Shown here in pieces: positions 1-7,718 of a stretch of DNA of 11,417 nucleotides (position 1 is its first letter; every line of letters begins with the position of its first letter). Both the position numbers and the translations under genes were made by a program. Source of the DNA: Ignavibacteriales bacterium (GTDB lineage: Bacteria; Bacteroidota; Ignavibacteria; UBA10030). Under the pieces are notes generated by a model that did no database searches, was not told where the DNA came from, and worked only from the letters and a program-made list of their open reading frames with translations. Location: the NCBI GenBank assembly GCA_016218005.1, contig JACRFF010000125.1, positions 1 through 11,417 of the forward strand, given 5' to 3'.

Positions 1-474
1 CTGTATTCCGTTTGTCCAGTATACCACCTGCAATGCATCGAGAATTGCACTTGGAATCTGGCCCAACAGAACCAAAACATTCGAGAGGACAAGAAAAACA
101 AAGCACTGCCGTGTGGCACTGGTAACAAGAAGATGTGGAACTTGAAATAAATTTGTAATTAAGGCATCGCTGTAAAGCATGGCAATCACTGCAAGAGGAA
201 AGACGACTATGGAGATCATCAAAAAGGCCGCCACAATGTCAAAGTTTGATTCTCGACTCCTACCTTGTTCTGCAAGATGTTTGACCAGCGATGTGTTGAT
301 TCCCAAACTGCCGAGAACATTGAAATAGCTCACGACGGAAATTAGCGCAAAAACTCCATACGATTGAAGCCCAAGCTTGTTGATGAATAACGGGATCGTC
401 ACTGCAGCAAGAATGGAGTTTACGACAATCTGGATTACGCCCGACAACGAGCTCATAAAGAATTGTTTTCTCAT
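1..474 (-). CDS. Wzx-type polysaccharide flippase, N-terminal part (runs off the window)
   Basis: This open frame has 158 codons from ATG at 474 to the window edge with no stop, so the protein continues beyond position 1. I translated it by hand. It begins MRKQFFMSSLSG and shows hydrophobic segments at about residues 12-32, 39-57, 80-101 and 122-140. This fits the start of the MATE/MOP-superfamily polysaccharide flippases (Wzx/RfbX), where a cluster such as INKLGLQSYGVF (31-42), with a Gly between the first two helices, is typical. The family moves lipid-linked oligosaccharide repeat units across the inner membrane. An AAGGA ribosome site sits 7 bases before the ATG. The gene starts 27 bases after the stop of the polymerase/ligase gene, so it belongs to the same operon. 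Family assignment is fairly sure; the substrate is unknown. Confidence 0.85.
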   Translation of the reverse strand, partial: MRKQFFMSSLSGVIQIVVNSILAAVTIPLFINKLGLQSYGVFALISVVSYFNVLGSLGINTSLVKHLAEQGRSRESNFDIVAAFLMISIVVFPLAVIAMLYSDALITNLFQVPHLLVTSATRQCFVFLVLSNVLVLLGQIPSAILDALQVVYWTNGIQ

Positions 475-481
475 CCGATAG

Positions 482-486
482 TCCTT
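482..486 (-). promoter_or_regulatory. Ribosome binding site of the flippase gene
   Basis: AAGGA on the minus strand, 7 bases before the ATG at 474. It is the clearest Shine-Dalgarno site in the polysaccharide operon and fixes the start of the partial flippase gene. Confidence 0.6.
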
Positions 487-501
487 GGACAAATGCCGAT
501 G

Positions 502-1935
502 TCAGGTAAGGATGATGTGTGGCTGAGCCGCATGGTTGACTTGTGTCATCGTCGAATTGCGAAGACGGTGCAGAGCGACGTTGAATCCAAGAATGATGCT
601 CATCAGAATGATGCCATGTCCCCATAGCCAAGCATCGGTAACAACCATGGACAAGGCAATATAGACCGTTGACCATCCGAGTGCAGCGGAATACTGACGA
701 AGTTCAGGAGGTTGGTCTGCCCTCATCGAAGAGAAGCTCATGCGAAGAACGCCATACATGAAAAAGAGAAAACCCATCATTCCAACAAGTCCGGTTTCAA
801 CGAGAACGGCAAGATGTGTTGTGTGGGGAGACAAACCCTGCACATAGCGCTTGTAAAGATATAGCGGTATCGTGCGATAGGATCGCGATTCTATGGGAAA
901 TGAATAGGCGCCAATACCGATAATAGGATGGGCAGCAAAAGCGTTGATGGCGGTTTGCCAAATCAACAGCCGTGTAACGATGGAATTCGTTGGAAGTCCT
1001 GACGGATCAAACGCCTGTCGTTTACTGGAGACTATTTCGGTAGTGCGCTCAGCAATTTTTGGAGTGATGACTTCTGCTATTCCATAGAAACCAATTATAA
1101 ACACAACAACCGAGGCGAATACCACAACAAGCTTTCTCCGCGCATAACCGTATGCCTCAGCGCGGCGAATGAAATAGAGAATCGCCAGAGCAAGTGAAAC
1201 AGCCGTCACCACCCAAATGCTGCGAGTCTGATTCAAGATCAATGCTGCCACGAAGAGAAGTGTCAGCATACCATACCAAAACTTCTTGGAACCTCTGTTG
1301 AGCAGCATAAGTGTAAACGCACATACCGTTCCCAATCCCGCATAGTCAACAAACATAATTCCCGCAAATCCAAAATCTCTTCGTCCACTGAGGGTAATGC
1401 GGACGATGACATCTATGGAGCTTGCAGCAGTCAGCAGAAAGTACCAGCCCATGTATTTGCGGATGTCATCCAACGAAAGCACTTGCGAGCCTATAATACA
1501 CACGATGAGCAGCATCGCAACAAGATTGTAGAGATGGAGTAACGCTGGATATGGTCGCGTAAGATTGAGTAACGAGGGTAAAACAGATGCAAGGTACACA
1601 ACGATGGGCATCATCAATGGATGCTTGAAGTCGATCGATAGATCACCCTCTCGCGATACAAGGTAGGACATCAGCAGAATGACTGAAAACCAACCGGAAG
1701 CAGTAAATCCGTACTGAAGATTGATAAAGAGCGCTAGAATGAGAACAAAGATTCCTACCCTCAAGTTGAGAACAACGAAGATGATAAGTGGCGCTAGACA
1801 AAGTGCGACGAACACAACCTCATTCAAGCGAGACATTGACGCAACAACGACGAACAATGCTACCATTGCTAGCATAGGTAGCAGATACCATCTGAATTCC
1901 GTCAATGTATCGACCAAGAGACCACGAGCAATCAT
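502..1935 (-). CDS. O-antigen polymerase/ligase family membrane protein (Wzy/WaaL-like)
   Basis: A 477-residue, very hydrophobic protein with about 11-12 predicted membrane helices. The family signature is visible in two places. One is the block RLLIWQTAINAFAAHPIIG (322-340) leading into GAYSF. The other is SPHTTHLAVLVETGLVG (369-385), where the His after SP lies in the large periplasmic loop typical of the Wzy_C (PF04932) family. LNQTRSIWVV (234-243) matches the Arg-bearing helix start of these proteins. Members either polymerise lipid-linked repeat units (Wzy) or ligate the finished chain to an acceptor (WaaL). Sequence alone rarely separates them, but position between wzz and wzx favours polymerase. 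The ATG at 1935 is 9 bases after the wzz stop and has no obvious Shine-Dalgarno, which suggests translational coupling. Confidence 0.85.
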   Translation of the reverse strand: MIARGLLVDTLTEFRWYLLPMLAMVALFVVVASMSRLNEVVFVALCLAPLIIFVVLNLRVGIFVLILALFINLQYGFTASGWFSVILLMSYLVSREGDLSIDFKHPLMMPIVVYLASVLPSLLNLTRPYPALLHLYNLVAMLLIVCIIGSQVLSLDDIRKYMGWYFLLTAASSIDVIVRITLSGRRDFGFAGIMFVDYAGLGTVCAFTLMLLNRGSKKFWYGMLTLLFVAALILNQTRSIWVVTAVSLALAILYFIRRAEAYGYARRKLVVVFASVVVFIIGFYGIAEVITPKIAERTTEIVSSKRQAFDPSGLPTNSIVTRLLIWQTAINAFAAHPIIGIGAYSFPIESRSYRTIPLYLYKRYVQGLSPHTTHLAVLVETGLVGMMGFLFFMYGVLRMSFSSMRADQPPELRQYSAALGWSTVYIALSMVVTDAWLWGHGIILMSIILGFNVALHRLRNSTMTQVNHAAQPHIILT

Positions 1936-1944
1936 CGGCAGGGC

Positions 1945-3129
1945 TTACTGATTCTTTATCCACGACTGGAAGAGGTTTTCTCGAAGGAATAGAATCCGGG
2001 AATTTGTTGAGGTCGATAGCTTCTCGCCTACGTATTCTCCAACGATTGCGGACAATACTACGAAGCAAGTAATCGCCAACGAGAAAAGTACGCGGGGAGG
2101 ATAGCTCCGTCTTCCCTGGGAAACTGCAGTATCAATCACCTGAAGCACAGCCACATCCCTTTTTTCTTCAATCTTCGATTGCTCATACAACGGCACAATG
2201 TATTTGAGCAAGGCGTTGCCAATCTCGACTTTTCTGAATCTCCTCAGGTATTCCACAGATGCTTCTGGAAGGGATTTCAGCGCAAGGACCACACTCCCCT
2301 CTTGGTTCTCCGATCGCATTTCTTCCAGTTTCTTCTCGAACTGCTGGACTTCCAACGCAACAGTTTTCACTTGCGGAGATTCCTTATCGTAGATGCTTTC
2401 GAGGATGCTAAGTTGTAACTGCCGGGCATTCAATTCAGTCTCCATCTTTGCATACACAGATATGATTTCCTTCACCTGAGCGTTTGCCTCCAGCATCCCC
2501 GACTTTTGTTGGTACGATTTGAGAGAGTCCTCCGATGCCCTCAGTTCATCGGTAATATCCTTGAGTCGTTTTTCTAGAAATGCTCTGTTCTCACGCGATC
2601 GATACACCTTCAGGTCGATGACTCGGCGATTCAACACTTCCACCAGATAGTTGGTTATATCTGCCGCACGCTGAGGAGTATTGGCCGAACATGTAATTTG
2701 GAAAGCAGATTCCTCGGTCTCGACAATCTTTACGTTCTTGCGCAACCGCGCAACAGCTTGTTCCCGACCCTTCACCACGGTCGAATCAAGTCCGAAATCT
2801 TTATAGAGATTGAATTTTACGAGCACTTCTTCCATTGTCGTTCTGCTAAAGATAATGGTGTTGAGCTTGTCCAATTCGGTATGGCCTGCATTCTTTCCGA
2901 GATTGATGGGAAGCGATTCGAACGACTTGAGCATACCCGAGATCATGCCTCCACCCTGATCTTCTGAACCAATAATCGTTGCGGTTGCCTCGTATTGATC
3001 TCCAACAAACAAAAGAATACCGGTGTACGACAACACAAAAGAAGCGAGACCTAGGACAACCATCAACCGCTTCTTTCTTGTTACTAGTACGATGAGATCA
3101 AATGGATCAAATCCTTTTGAGTTCGGCAT
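1945..3129 (-). CDS. Wzz/chain-length determinant family protein
   Basis: A 394-residue polysaccharide co-polymerase. It has a short cytoplasmic N-terminus (FDPFDLIVLVTRKKR, 7-21), a first membrane helix at about 22-43, a long periplasmic part and a second helix at about 345-366. The periplasmic part has a charged, heptad-rich helical stretch at about 178-275, probably a coiled coil. Before the second helix the conserved segment VIDTAVSQGRRSYPPR (331-346) matches the proline-rich end of Wzz/GNVR domains. The protein ends at 394 with no Walker motifs and no tyrosine tail, so it is Wzz-only and not fused to a BY-kinase. It would set chain length together with the downstream polymerase. The ATG at 3129 matches where the family usually begins. 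An in-frame 20-codon leader frame with a good ribosome site ends two codons upstream (see 3136-3198). Confidence 0.88.
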   Translation of the reverse strand: MPNSKGFDPFDLIVLVTRKKRLMVVLGLASFVLSYTGILLFVGDQYEATATIIGSEDQGGGMISGMLKSFESLPINLGKNAGHTELDKLNTIIFSRTTMEEVLVKFNLYKDFGLDSTVVKGREQAVARLRKNVKIVETEESAFQITCSANTPQRAADITNYLVEVLNRRVIDLKVYRSRENRAFLEKRLKDITDELRASEDSLKSYQQKSGMLEANAQVKEIISVYAKMETELNARQLQLSILESIYDKESPQVKTVALEVQQFEKKLEEMRSENQEGSVVLALKSLPEASVEYLRRFRKVEIGNALLKYIVPLYEQSKIEEKRDVAVLQVIDTAVSQGRRSYPPRVLFSLAITCFVVLSAIVGEYVGEKLSTSTNSRILFLRENLFQSWIKNQ

Positions 3130-3135
3130 AATCCT

Positions 3136-3198
3136 TCACTCACTAACCTTGAGGGACAAATCTAACCCGTGCATAGACCAAAATTTTCTGTCGGCCAC
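3136..3198 (-). other. Possible 20-codon leader frame upstream of the chain-length gene
   Basis: A GTG at 3198 is preceded by AGGAG four bases away and opens 20 codons (beginning VADRKFWSMHGL) ending in TGA at 3138-3136. Only two codons (AGG ATT) separate that TGA from the ATG of the chain-length gene, in the same frame. The peptide resembles nothing I recognise. It could be a leader that couples translation, a remnant of a longer N-terminus cut by a stop, or chance. Length and the lack of comparative data keep confidence low. Confidence 0.3.
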
Positions 3199-3215
3199 AG
3201 TTCTCCTCTCAAAGA

Positions 3216-4958
3216 TTATTTGCTCAACTGAATTGATAGCACAATAATGGTTAGGGCTACGCCCACGATACTCGCAGCTTGGCTAACCACAGTTAAATAG
3301 TATGGCATCGTACGCTCCAGTTCCCGTGGAACCCAAATGATGTCCCCTTCTTCCACAGAGGCGCCTTTCAGTTTGACCCATTGCCGCGAGTTCCGCTTGA
3401 TAAGCACAGCATCTTCTTCTTTAGCACGCAGTGTAAACCCACCTGCTTTTTTGAGATAGTAGCTTGCATCTTTTCCCCACTCAAAGTCTACATAGCCGGG
3501 ATGTGCAACCTGCCCCATGACATATACAGAACCTTGTGAAAATGGAATAATGATTCGGTCATCGTTGTGAAGCTGGATATCTTGCGTAGTGTCTTGCCCA
3601 TAGAACAATCGAGCGAGATCGACACTGACTTGTTCACGGCGGAGACGGAGCTCGGACTCGATGCCATAGTATATTGAGTCTTCAGGCGGGATCGCCGCCC
3701 GTAACGCAAGAAGTCGCTCCACATCATAGTCATCTTTTGAAATCGAGTTTCTGAGGACAACAGCCGACCCCAATGAGGCATCATCCGTTATGCCGCCAGC
3801 AAGCGCTAGAACCTGATTAAGTTTTGTTCCTGCACGATCAATTGGGTATACACCCGGATTTCGTACGGCTCCTTCCACAATCACCCGATTATCCTCGCGC
3901 CGCTCGTTTCGTCCTTTCACGACGATCCTGTCGCCGGCATTCAGTAGAACATTGTTGCGCAAAACAGAATTTGTGCAATTGATCACTCGTACCTTGCTCA
4001 TACCAGTTGTCGAGTCCTGACGAAAGATCATCACGCTCTCTGCCACGGCTGTTGATCTGAAACCAAGTCCCAAACTCAACGCATCACTGAGGCTGTCCCC
4101 TTCGCAGAACTCGTATCTGCCCGGCTTGTTCACAGCTCCATAGACTCCGAACACATTTCGGTTCTTTTCAACACGCGGAACGTAGATCTCATCGCCTCCA
4201 CCGACGTAGGGATTCCAACGTCCGTCGCGGGTTGCCGCAAATTTTGCCAGGTCAACGTGGTGCAACGCACCGCCGCTACTGCGCAGGATAATCGCGCGCT
4301 GGGAAGGAACACGATCCTTGGCGGTGCGTTCCAGTTCATCTTCGGAAGCAATCGATTCGGGAAACGGACCTGCATCATTCACCTTGGTTTCACCCGCACG
4401 CACCGATTGCTTCAGATTGGCCGCCTGCTCGCGCAGCGTTTTATTCGCTTCCTGAATCGCCCGATCGACGCGATCCGCCGCAGAGAGTACATAGCGGCCT
4501 GGATTCTTTACCGCTCCACCAATCGTGACGATCACGGAGCGAGGCACAACCAAAGTTGCTGTTGGATTTCCAACCAAGTATTTTTTCCTGATCTCTGCTA
4601 AAATTTTCCCCCGACCTTCTTCCAACGTTAACCCCGCAACCCGAATCTCTCCCACTGTCGGCACAATCAATGTACCTTCGGCGGTGATGGGCAGTTCTGC
4701 CGTCAGAGAAGGACTTGTCCACACTGCAACATTCAATACGTCGGATGGCCCGAGGATATATTCGGCAGGGTTTATCGGACCTTCCATCACCGGAAGATTC
4801 GATGTAGGCATTCGAATTTCTGACGCAGGAATAGTCTCCAGACCCATTCTCAGAGATGTTCGGTCAGAAGACTTTGACTTTGAACGGTCATCGTCTTGAC
4901 CGAAGAGCATTGTTCCCATGCACCAGAGCAGTACTGCTATCCGAATGACTTGTTTCAT
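3216..4958 (-). CDS. Polysaccharide export protein with four SLBB domains (Wza/OPX family)
   Basis: The 580-residue form starts at ATG 4958, chosen because it opens directly with a signal peptide (MKQVIRIAVLLWCMGTMLFG, cut near 20). The longer frame upstream lies over wecB. A Poly_export domain starts at YILGPSDVLNVAVW (67-80). Four SLBB repeats follow, each with a G-x-V-x-x-PG core: GGAVKNPGRY (147-156), YGAVNKPGRY (273-282), EGAVRNPGVY (362-371), MGQVAHPGYV (481-490). The first repeat carries a charged, probably helical insertion at about 165-220. The C-terminus has a hydrophobic helix (about 555-577) ending in SK, comparable to the outer-membrane helix that closes Wza. Unlike Wza there is no lipobox cysteine at the signal cleavage site. 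The predicted role is the outer-membrane exit channel for the polymer, working with Wzz. The start lies 8 bases after the wecB stop. Confidence 0.92.
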   Translation of the reverse strand: MKQVIRIAVLLWCMGTMLFGQDDDRSKSKSSDRTSLRMGLETIPASEIRMPTSNLPVMEGPINPAEYILGPSDVLNVAVWTSPSLTAELPITAEGTLIVPTVGEIRVAGLTLEEGRGKILAEIRKKYLVGNPTATLVVPRSVIVTIGGAVKNPGRYVLSAADRVDRAIQEANKTLREQAANLKQSVRAGETKVNDAGPFPESIASEDELERTAKDRVPSQRAIILRSSGGALHHVDLAKFAATRDGRWNPYVGGGDEIYVPRVEKNRNVFGVYGAVNKPGRYEFCEGDSLSDALSLGLGFRSTAVAESVMIFRQDSTTGMSKVRVINCTNSVLRNNVLLNAGDRIVVKGRNERREDNRVIVEGAVRNPGVYPIDRAGTKLNQVLALAGGITDDASLGSAVVLRNSISKDDYDVERLLALRAAIPPEDSIYYGIESELRLRREQVSVDLARLFYGQDTTQDIQLHNDDRIIIPFSQGSVYVMGQVAHPGYVDFEWGKDASYYLKKAGGFTLRAKEEDAVLIKRNSRQWVKLKGASVEEGDIIWVPRELERTMPYYLTVVSQAASIVGVALTIIVLSIQLSK

Positions 4959-4966
4959 GTTAGCTC

Positions 4967-6076
4967 TCAGACTTGTTTCAAAAGTATTTCCACAATTCGT
5001 TCTGCTGCGCGGCCATCCCAGAGTTCCGGAATACGTCCGATTTTTTTTTCGCCGCCAAGAATTGCTTGAGCACGACGAAGCGCAATGCCCAAGTCTTCGC
5101 CACAAAGTTGGTTGGTGCCTTGTTCAATAGTAATCGGACGCTCGGTGGATTGACGGAGTGTAAGGCACGGAATTCCCAAAAACGTTGTTTCCTCTTGAAC
5201 GCCGCCGGAATCGGTCACCACCAAGCTCGCGCCCGCCATCAGGGCGAGGAAATCCAGATAGCCCGCAGGGTCAATCAATTGCAAGGAAGGAATTGCTGTA
5301 GCCCGACGCATCAATCCAAACTCGCCGATTTGTTTGCGTGTTCGGGGATGGATGGGAAACACAATGGACGCGCTTGAACTCAAGTGCTCAAACATATCAA
5401 AAATCTTCGCGAGCCTCAACGGATCATCAACATTCGTGGGACGATGGAGAGTTACCACGGTGTAATTCCTCCCATCAAGCCCGAGAGAATTCCGCAGGCC
5501 CGATTGCCGCGACTTCGGCAAGAAATACACAAGGGAATCAATCATCACATTTCCGACAAAGAACGCTTTCTTTTCAGAGATCCCTTCACGCACGAGGTTT
5601 GTCATACCGCTCGGCTCGGAGACAAAGAGGAGTTCCGAAATCGCATCGGTAACAATCCGATTGATTTCTTCCGGCATCGAACGATCAAAACTGCGGAGAC
5701 CGGCTTCGACGTGTGCAACCTTGATTCCCTTTTTCACCGCCACCAAACTGCACGCAACGGTCGAATTGACGTCGCCAACCACAATGACGATGTCCGGACG
5801 TTCCCGCTCCACGACGTGGTCAAATTCAATCATCACCTTCGCCGTCTGCTCGGAGTGCGATCCGGAGCCGACGCCGAGATAGAAATCAGGTTTGGGCAAC
5901 TCCAAGTCTTCGAAAAAAATCTTAGACATTCGCTCATCATAGTGCTGCCCCGTGTGAACAACCTTGTGCAAAAATTTTTCCGGAAACTGCCGTATCACTC
6001 GGTGCAACGGCCCGACCTTCATGAAGTTAGGCCGCGCACCAACCACGCTGAGTATTTTTTTTCTTCCTGCCAACAT
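4967..6076 (-). CDS. wecB: UDP-N-acetylglucosamine 2-epimerase (non-hydrolysing)
   Basis: A 369-residue enzyme converting UDP-GlcNAc to UDP-ManNAc in the cytoplasm, the precursor of ManNAc or ManNAcA residues in surface glycans. The motifs follow family order: GARPNFMK (13-20), HTGQHYD (41-47), GDVNST (101-106), AHVEAGLRS (121-129), PEEINR (135-140), HRPTNVDD (211-218, equivalent to the HREN region), PIHPRT (241-246), TDSGGVQEE (288-296) and RQSTERP (308-314). Length is normal for the family. I chose ATG 6076 because its A is the last base of the rfbB stop (TAATG), a coupling overlap. The longer frame to 6151 adds only 25 residues read from rfbB. No wecC-like dehydrogenase is in view. Homopolymer runs of 8 A and 9 A occur near the two ends of the gene. 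Confidence 0.95.
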   Translation of the reverse strand: MLAGRKKILSVVGARPNFMKVGPLHRVIRQFPEKFLHKVVHTGQHYDERMSKIFFEDLELPKPDFYLGVGSGSHSEQTAKVMIEFDHVVERERPDIVIVVGDVNSTVACSLVAVKKGIKVAHVEAGLRSFDRSMPEEINRIVTDAISELLFVSEPSGMTNLVREGISEKKAFFVGNVMIDSLVYFLPKSRQSGLRNSLGLDGRNYTVVTLHRPTNVDDPLRLAKIFDMFEHLSSSASIVFPIHPRTRKQIGEFGLMRRATAIPSLQLIDPAGYLDFLALMAGASLVVTDSGGVQEETTFLGIPCLTLRQSTERPITIEQGTNQLCGEDLGIALRRAQAILGGEKKIGRIPELWDGRAAERIVEILLKQV

Positions 6077-7095
6077 TATGCGTTCTCGCGTCCTTCGTAC
6101 ATCATCTTGTAGTACGACTGATACTCGCCGGTGAGAATGCGGCCCCACCATTGTTGGTTAGCTGTGTACCACTCAATCGTTTCGACAATTCCGCGGTCAA
6201 AGTCGTACTGCGGCACCCAGCCTAATTCCCGCTGGATTTTTGTTGAGTCAATCGCGTAACGACGGTCGTGGCCAAGCCGGTCTTTTACGAAACTGATCAG
6301 CGATTCCGGTTTCCTTAAACGATTGAGGATGAGTTTCACGATATCGATGTTCTGCCATTCATTGTTGCCGCCGATATTGTACACCTCTCCCACTTTGCCT
6401 TTGGCCAGCACCGCGTCAATTGCTCGGCAATGATCCAAAACGTGGAGCCAATCGCGGACATTTTTTCCATCCCCGTAGATCGGAAGCGGTTTATCGTGAA
6501 GAGCATGAAGAATCATGAGGGGGATCAACTTCTCCGGGAATTGGTAGGGACCGTAGTTGTTGGAACACCTCGTAATAAGCGCCGGCAAACCGAACGTATG
6601 GTGGTAGGCAAGGCAGAGCAGGTCGGCGGATGCTTTGCTTGCCGCGTACGGACTATTAGGATGCAGATGTGTTTGTTCGGTGAACTTTCCTGTCGTTCCA
6701 AGCGAGCCATACACTTCGTCCGTTGAAACCTGTACGTAGCGATGGAGGGAAAATTTTTTCGCAACCTCCAGAAGCGCCTGCGTTCCCATCACGTTTGTCT
6801 GAATAAATTCGGCTGGCCCCAAGATGCTGCGGTCAACGTGTGTCTCCGCCGCAAAGTTGACAAGTGAGGTAACGGAAAACTCTTGGACAATAGATTCGAT
6901 GGGGGATTGATCGCAAATGTCTGCTTTGACGAATCGGTAGTTGGGCAGGTCTGCCAAGCCGATGAGATTATCCATGTTGCCGGCGTACGTCAGCTTATCG
7001 ACATTCACGATCGTGTCAAGCGGATGTGCTTGCACATAGTAACGCACAAAGTTGCTGCCGATAAAGCCGGCGCCGCCAGCGACCAGTACAGTCAT
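6076..7095 (-). CDS. rfbB: dTDP-glucose 4,6-dehydratase
   Basis: A 339-residue extended short-chain dehydrogenase/reductase that converts dTDP-glucose to dTDP-4-keto-6-deoxyglucose using bound NAD. Visible elements are the nucleotide-binding GGAGFIG (7-13), VDKLTYAGN (32-40), the catalytic STDEVYG (124-130) with Thr-Asp-Glu at 125-127, YAASK (150-154) with the Tyr/Lys pair, RCSNNYGPYQFPEKLIP (176-192), and GDGKNVRDWLHVLDH (208-222). These are diagnostic of RmlB/RfbB rather than of UDP-glucose 4-epimerases. ATG 7095 lies 5 bases after the stop of the preceding cupin gene, and the gene's own stop overlaps the wecB start by one base, so the three are one transcription unit. The partners rmlA and rmlD are absent from the window. 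Confidence 0.96.
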   Translation of the reverse strand: MTVLVAGGAGFIGSNFVRYYVQAHPLDTIVNVDKLTYAGNMDNLIGLADLPNYRFVKADICDQSPIESIVQEFSVTSLVNFAAETHVDRSILGPAEFIQTNVMGTQALLEVAKKFSLHRYVQVSTDEVYGSLGTTGKFTEQTHLHPNSPYAASKASADLLCLAYHHTFGLPALITRCSNNYGPYQFPEKLIPLMILHALHDKPLPIYGDGKNVRDWLHVLDHCRAIDAVLAKGKVGEVYNIGGNNEWQNIDIVKLILNRLRKPESLISFVKDRLGHDRRYAIDSTKIQRELGWVPQYDFDRGIVETIEWYTANQQWWGRILTGEYQSYYKMMYEGRENA

Positions 7096-7100
7096 TATTG

Positions 7101-7577
7101 CTAGTCCAAGAGATAAATTGAGTTAACGCTGTTTTCGTGCCGAATCTCATCCACCGTATCTTTTTTCCCCTTGCCCGCGTATAGCCGGTTGGGAAAATTG
7201 AGCACGAGTCCATCTACCGCACCTATATTCTTGTAAGCGTGCACGACACCTGGAGGAATGACAACGAGCTTCGGGTTTCCTTCGCCTGCTTCAAACCTTA
7301 GGCGATGCCGATAGGTAGAAGAATTTTTTCGCGCATCCCACAAGTAGATTCTAAATATTGAAGGTCCAATAAACGCAAATACATCCGTTTGGTCTGCGTG
7401 CTCGTGCGGTCCGCGAGCAACGCCCGGCAGCGTTGACGATACATACGCCATCGCCGGCAGGAGATCCGAATGAATTTCATCGCTGCGAAAGGTTTCAATA
7501 AGCCATCCACGCGAGTCTGAATATTTCCTCAGGTCGCGCACCAAAACGTCTTGTATGTGTCCATCGTGAAACGTCAA
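7101..7577 (-). CDS. dTDP-4-dehydrorhamnose 3,5-epimerase family cupin (RfbC-like)
   Basis: A 158-residue cupin of the dTDP-sugar 3,5-epimerase superfamily, next to rfbB as expected. Visible elements are DSRGWLIETFRSDE (21-34), GVARGPHEHADQTD (52-65), where the His of RGPH occupies the place of the catalytic His in RmlC (RGLHYQ), and the cupin turn VVIPPGVVHAYKNIG (105-119). After NRLYAGKG (130-137) the protein ends at 158. Canonical RmlC is about 180-190 residues and carries a further C-terminal segment with a conserved Asp that is not evident here. It may therefore be an epimerase of a divergent subfamily or act on another 4-keto sugar. The start is TTG at 7577: an in-frame TAG lies four codons upstream, no ATG precedes the conserved region, and a GGGA lies 7 bases before it. 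It is the first gene of the polysaccharide operon. Confidence 0.8.
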   Translation of the reverse strand: MTFHDGHIQDVLVRDLRKYSDSRGWLIETFRSDEIHSDLLPAMAYVSSTLPGVARGPHEHADQTDVFAFIGPSIFRIYLWDARKNSSTYRHRLRFEAGEGNPKLVVIPPGVVHAYKNIGAVDGLVLNFPNRLYAGKGKKDTVDEIRHENSVNSIYLLD

Positions 7578-7640
7578 TTCGATTCCCTAGGGGACTATGA
7601 TCATCCAGAAAATTTCAAGTAAGTTTCGATACAGATTCCG

Positions 7641-7677
7641 ACAGGAGCCAAGCGACGGCAGTTCCGATGTTGTTCCG
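7641..7677 (-). promoter_or_regulatory. Tandem GGAAC boxes, candidate ECF sigma-dependent promoter of the polysaccharide operon
   Basis: Two GGAAC pentamers on the minus strand (7677-7673 and 7666-7662) lie 11 bases apart. The second is followed by 18 bases and GTC (7643-7641), the same GGAAC-N18-GTC geometry as the strong promoter upstream of the ECF sigma gene. The bases after GTC (GGA rather than TAA) fit less well. Transcription from here would leave a leader of about 55 bases before the TTG start. This is inference from pattern only. Confidence 0.35.
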
Positions 7678-7718
7678 AATGCCTGCTTGTTGTAAAGCGG
7701 TACCAAAGATGTGGTAGC

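Noticed and set aside
260..676. 138-codon minus-strand frame
   Set aside because: Overlaps the end of the polymerase gene and the start of the flippase gene in another frame. The flippase frame is much more protein-like.
4959..5105. 49-residue extension of the export protein
   Set aside because: Lies wholly over wecB and would bury the signal peptide.
5384..6112. 242-codon open frame on the plus strand
   Set aside because: Antisense shadow of wecB; composition is unlike a real protein.
6077..6151. 25-residue N-terminal extension of WecB
   Set aside because: It is read from the end of rfbB and precedes the conserved start; ATG 6076 with the TAATG overlap is the natural start.
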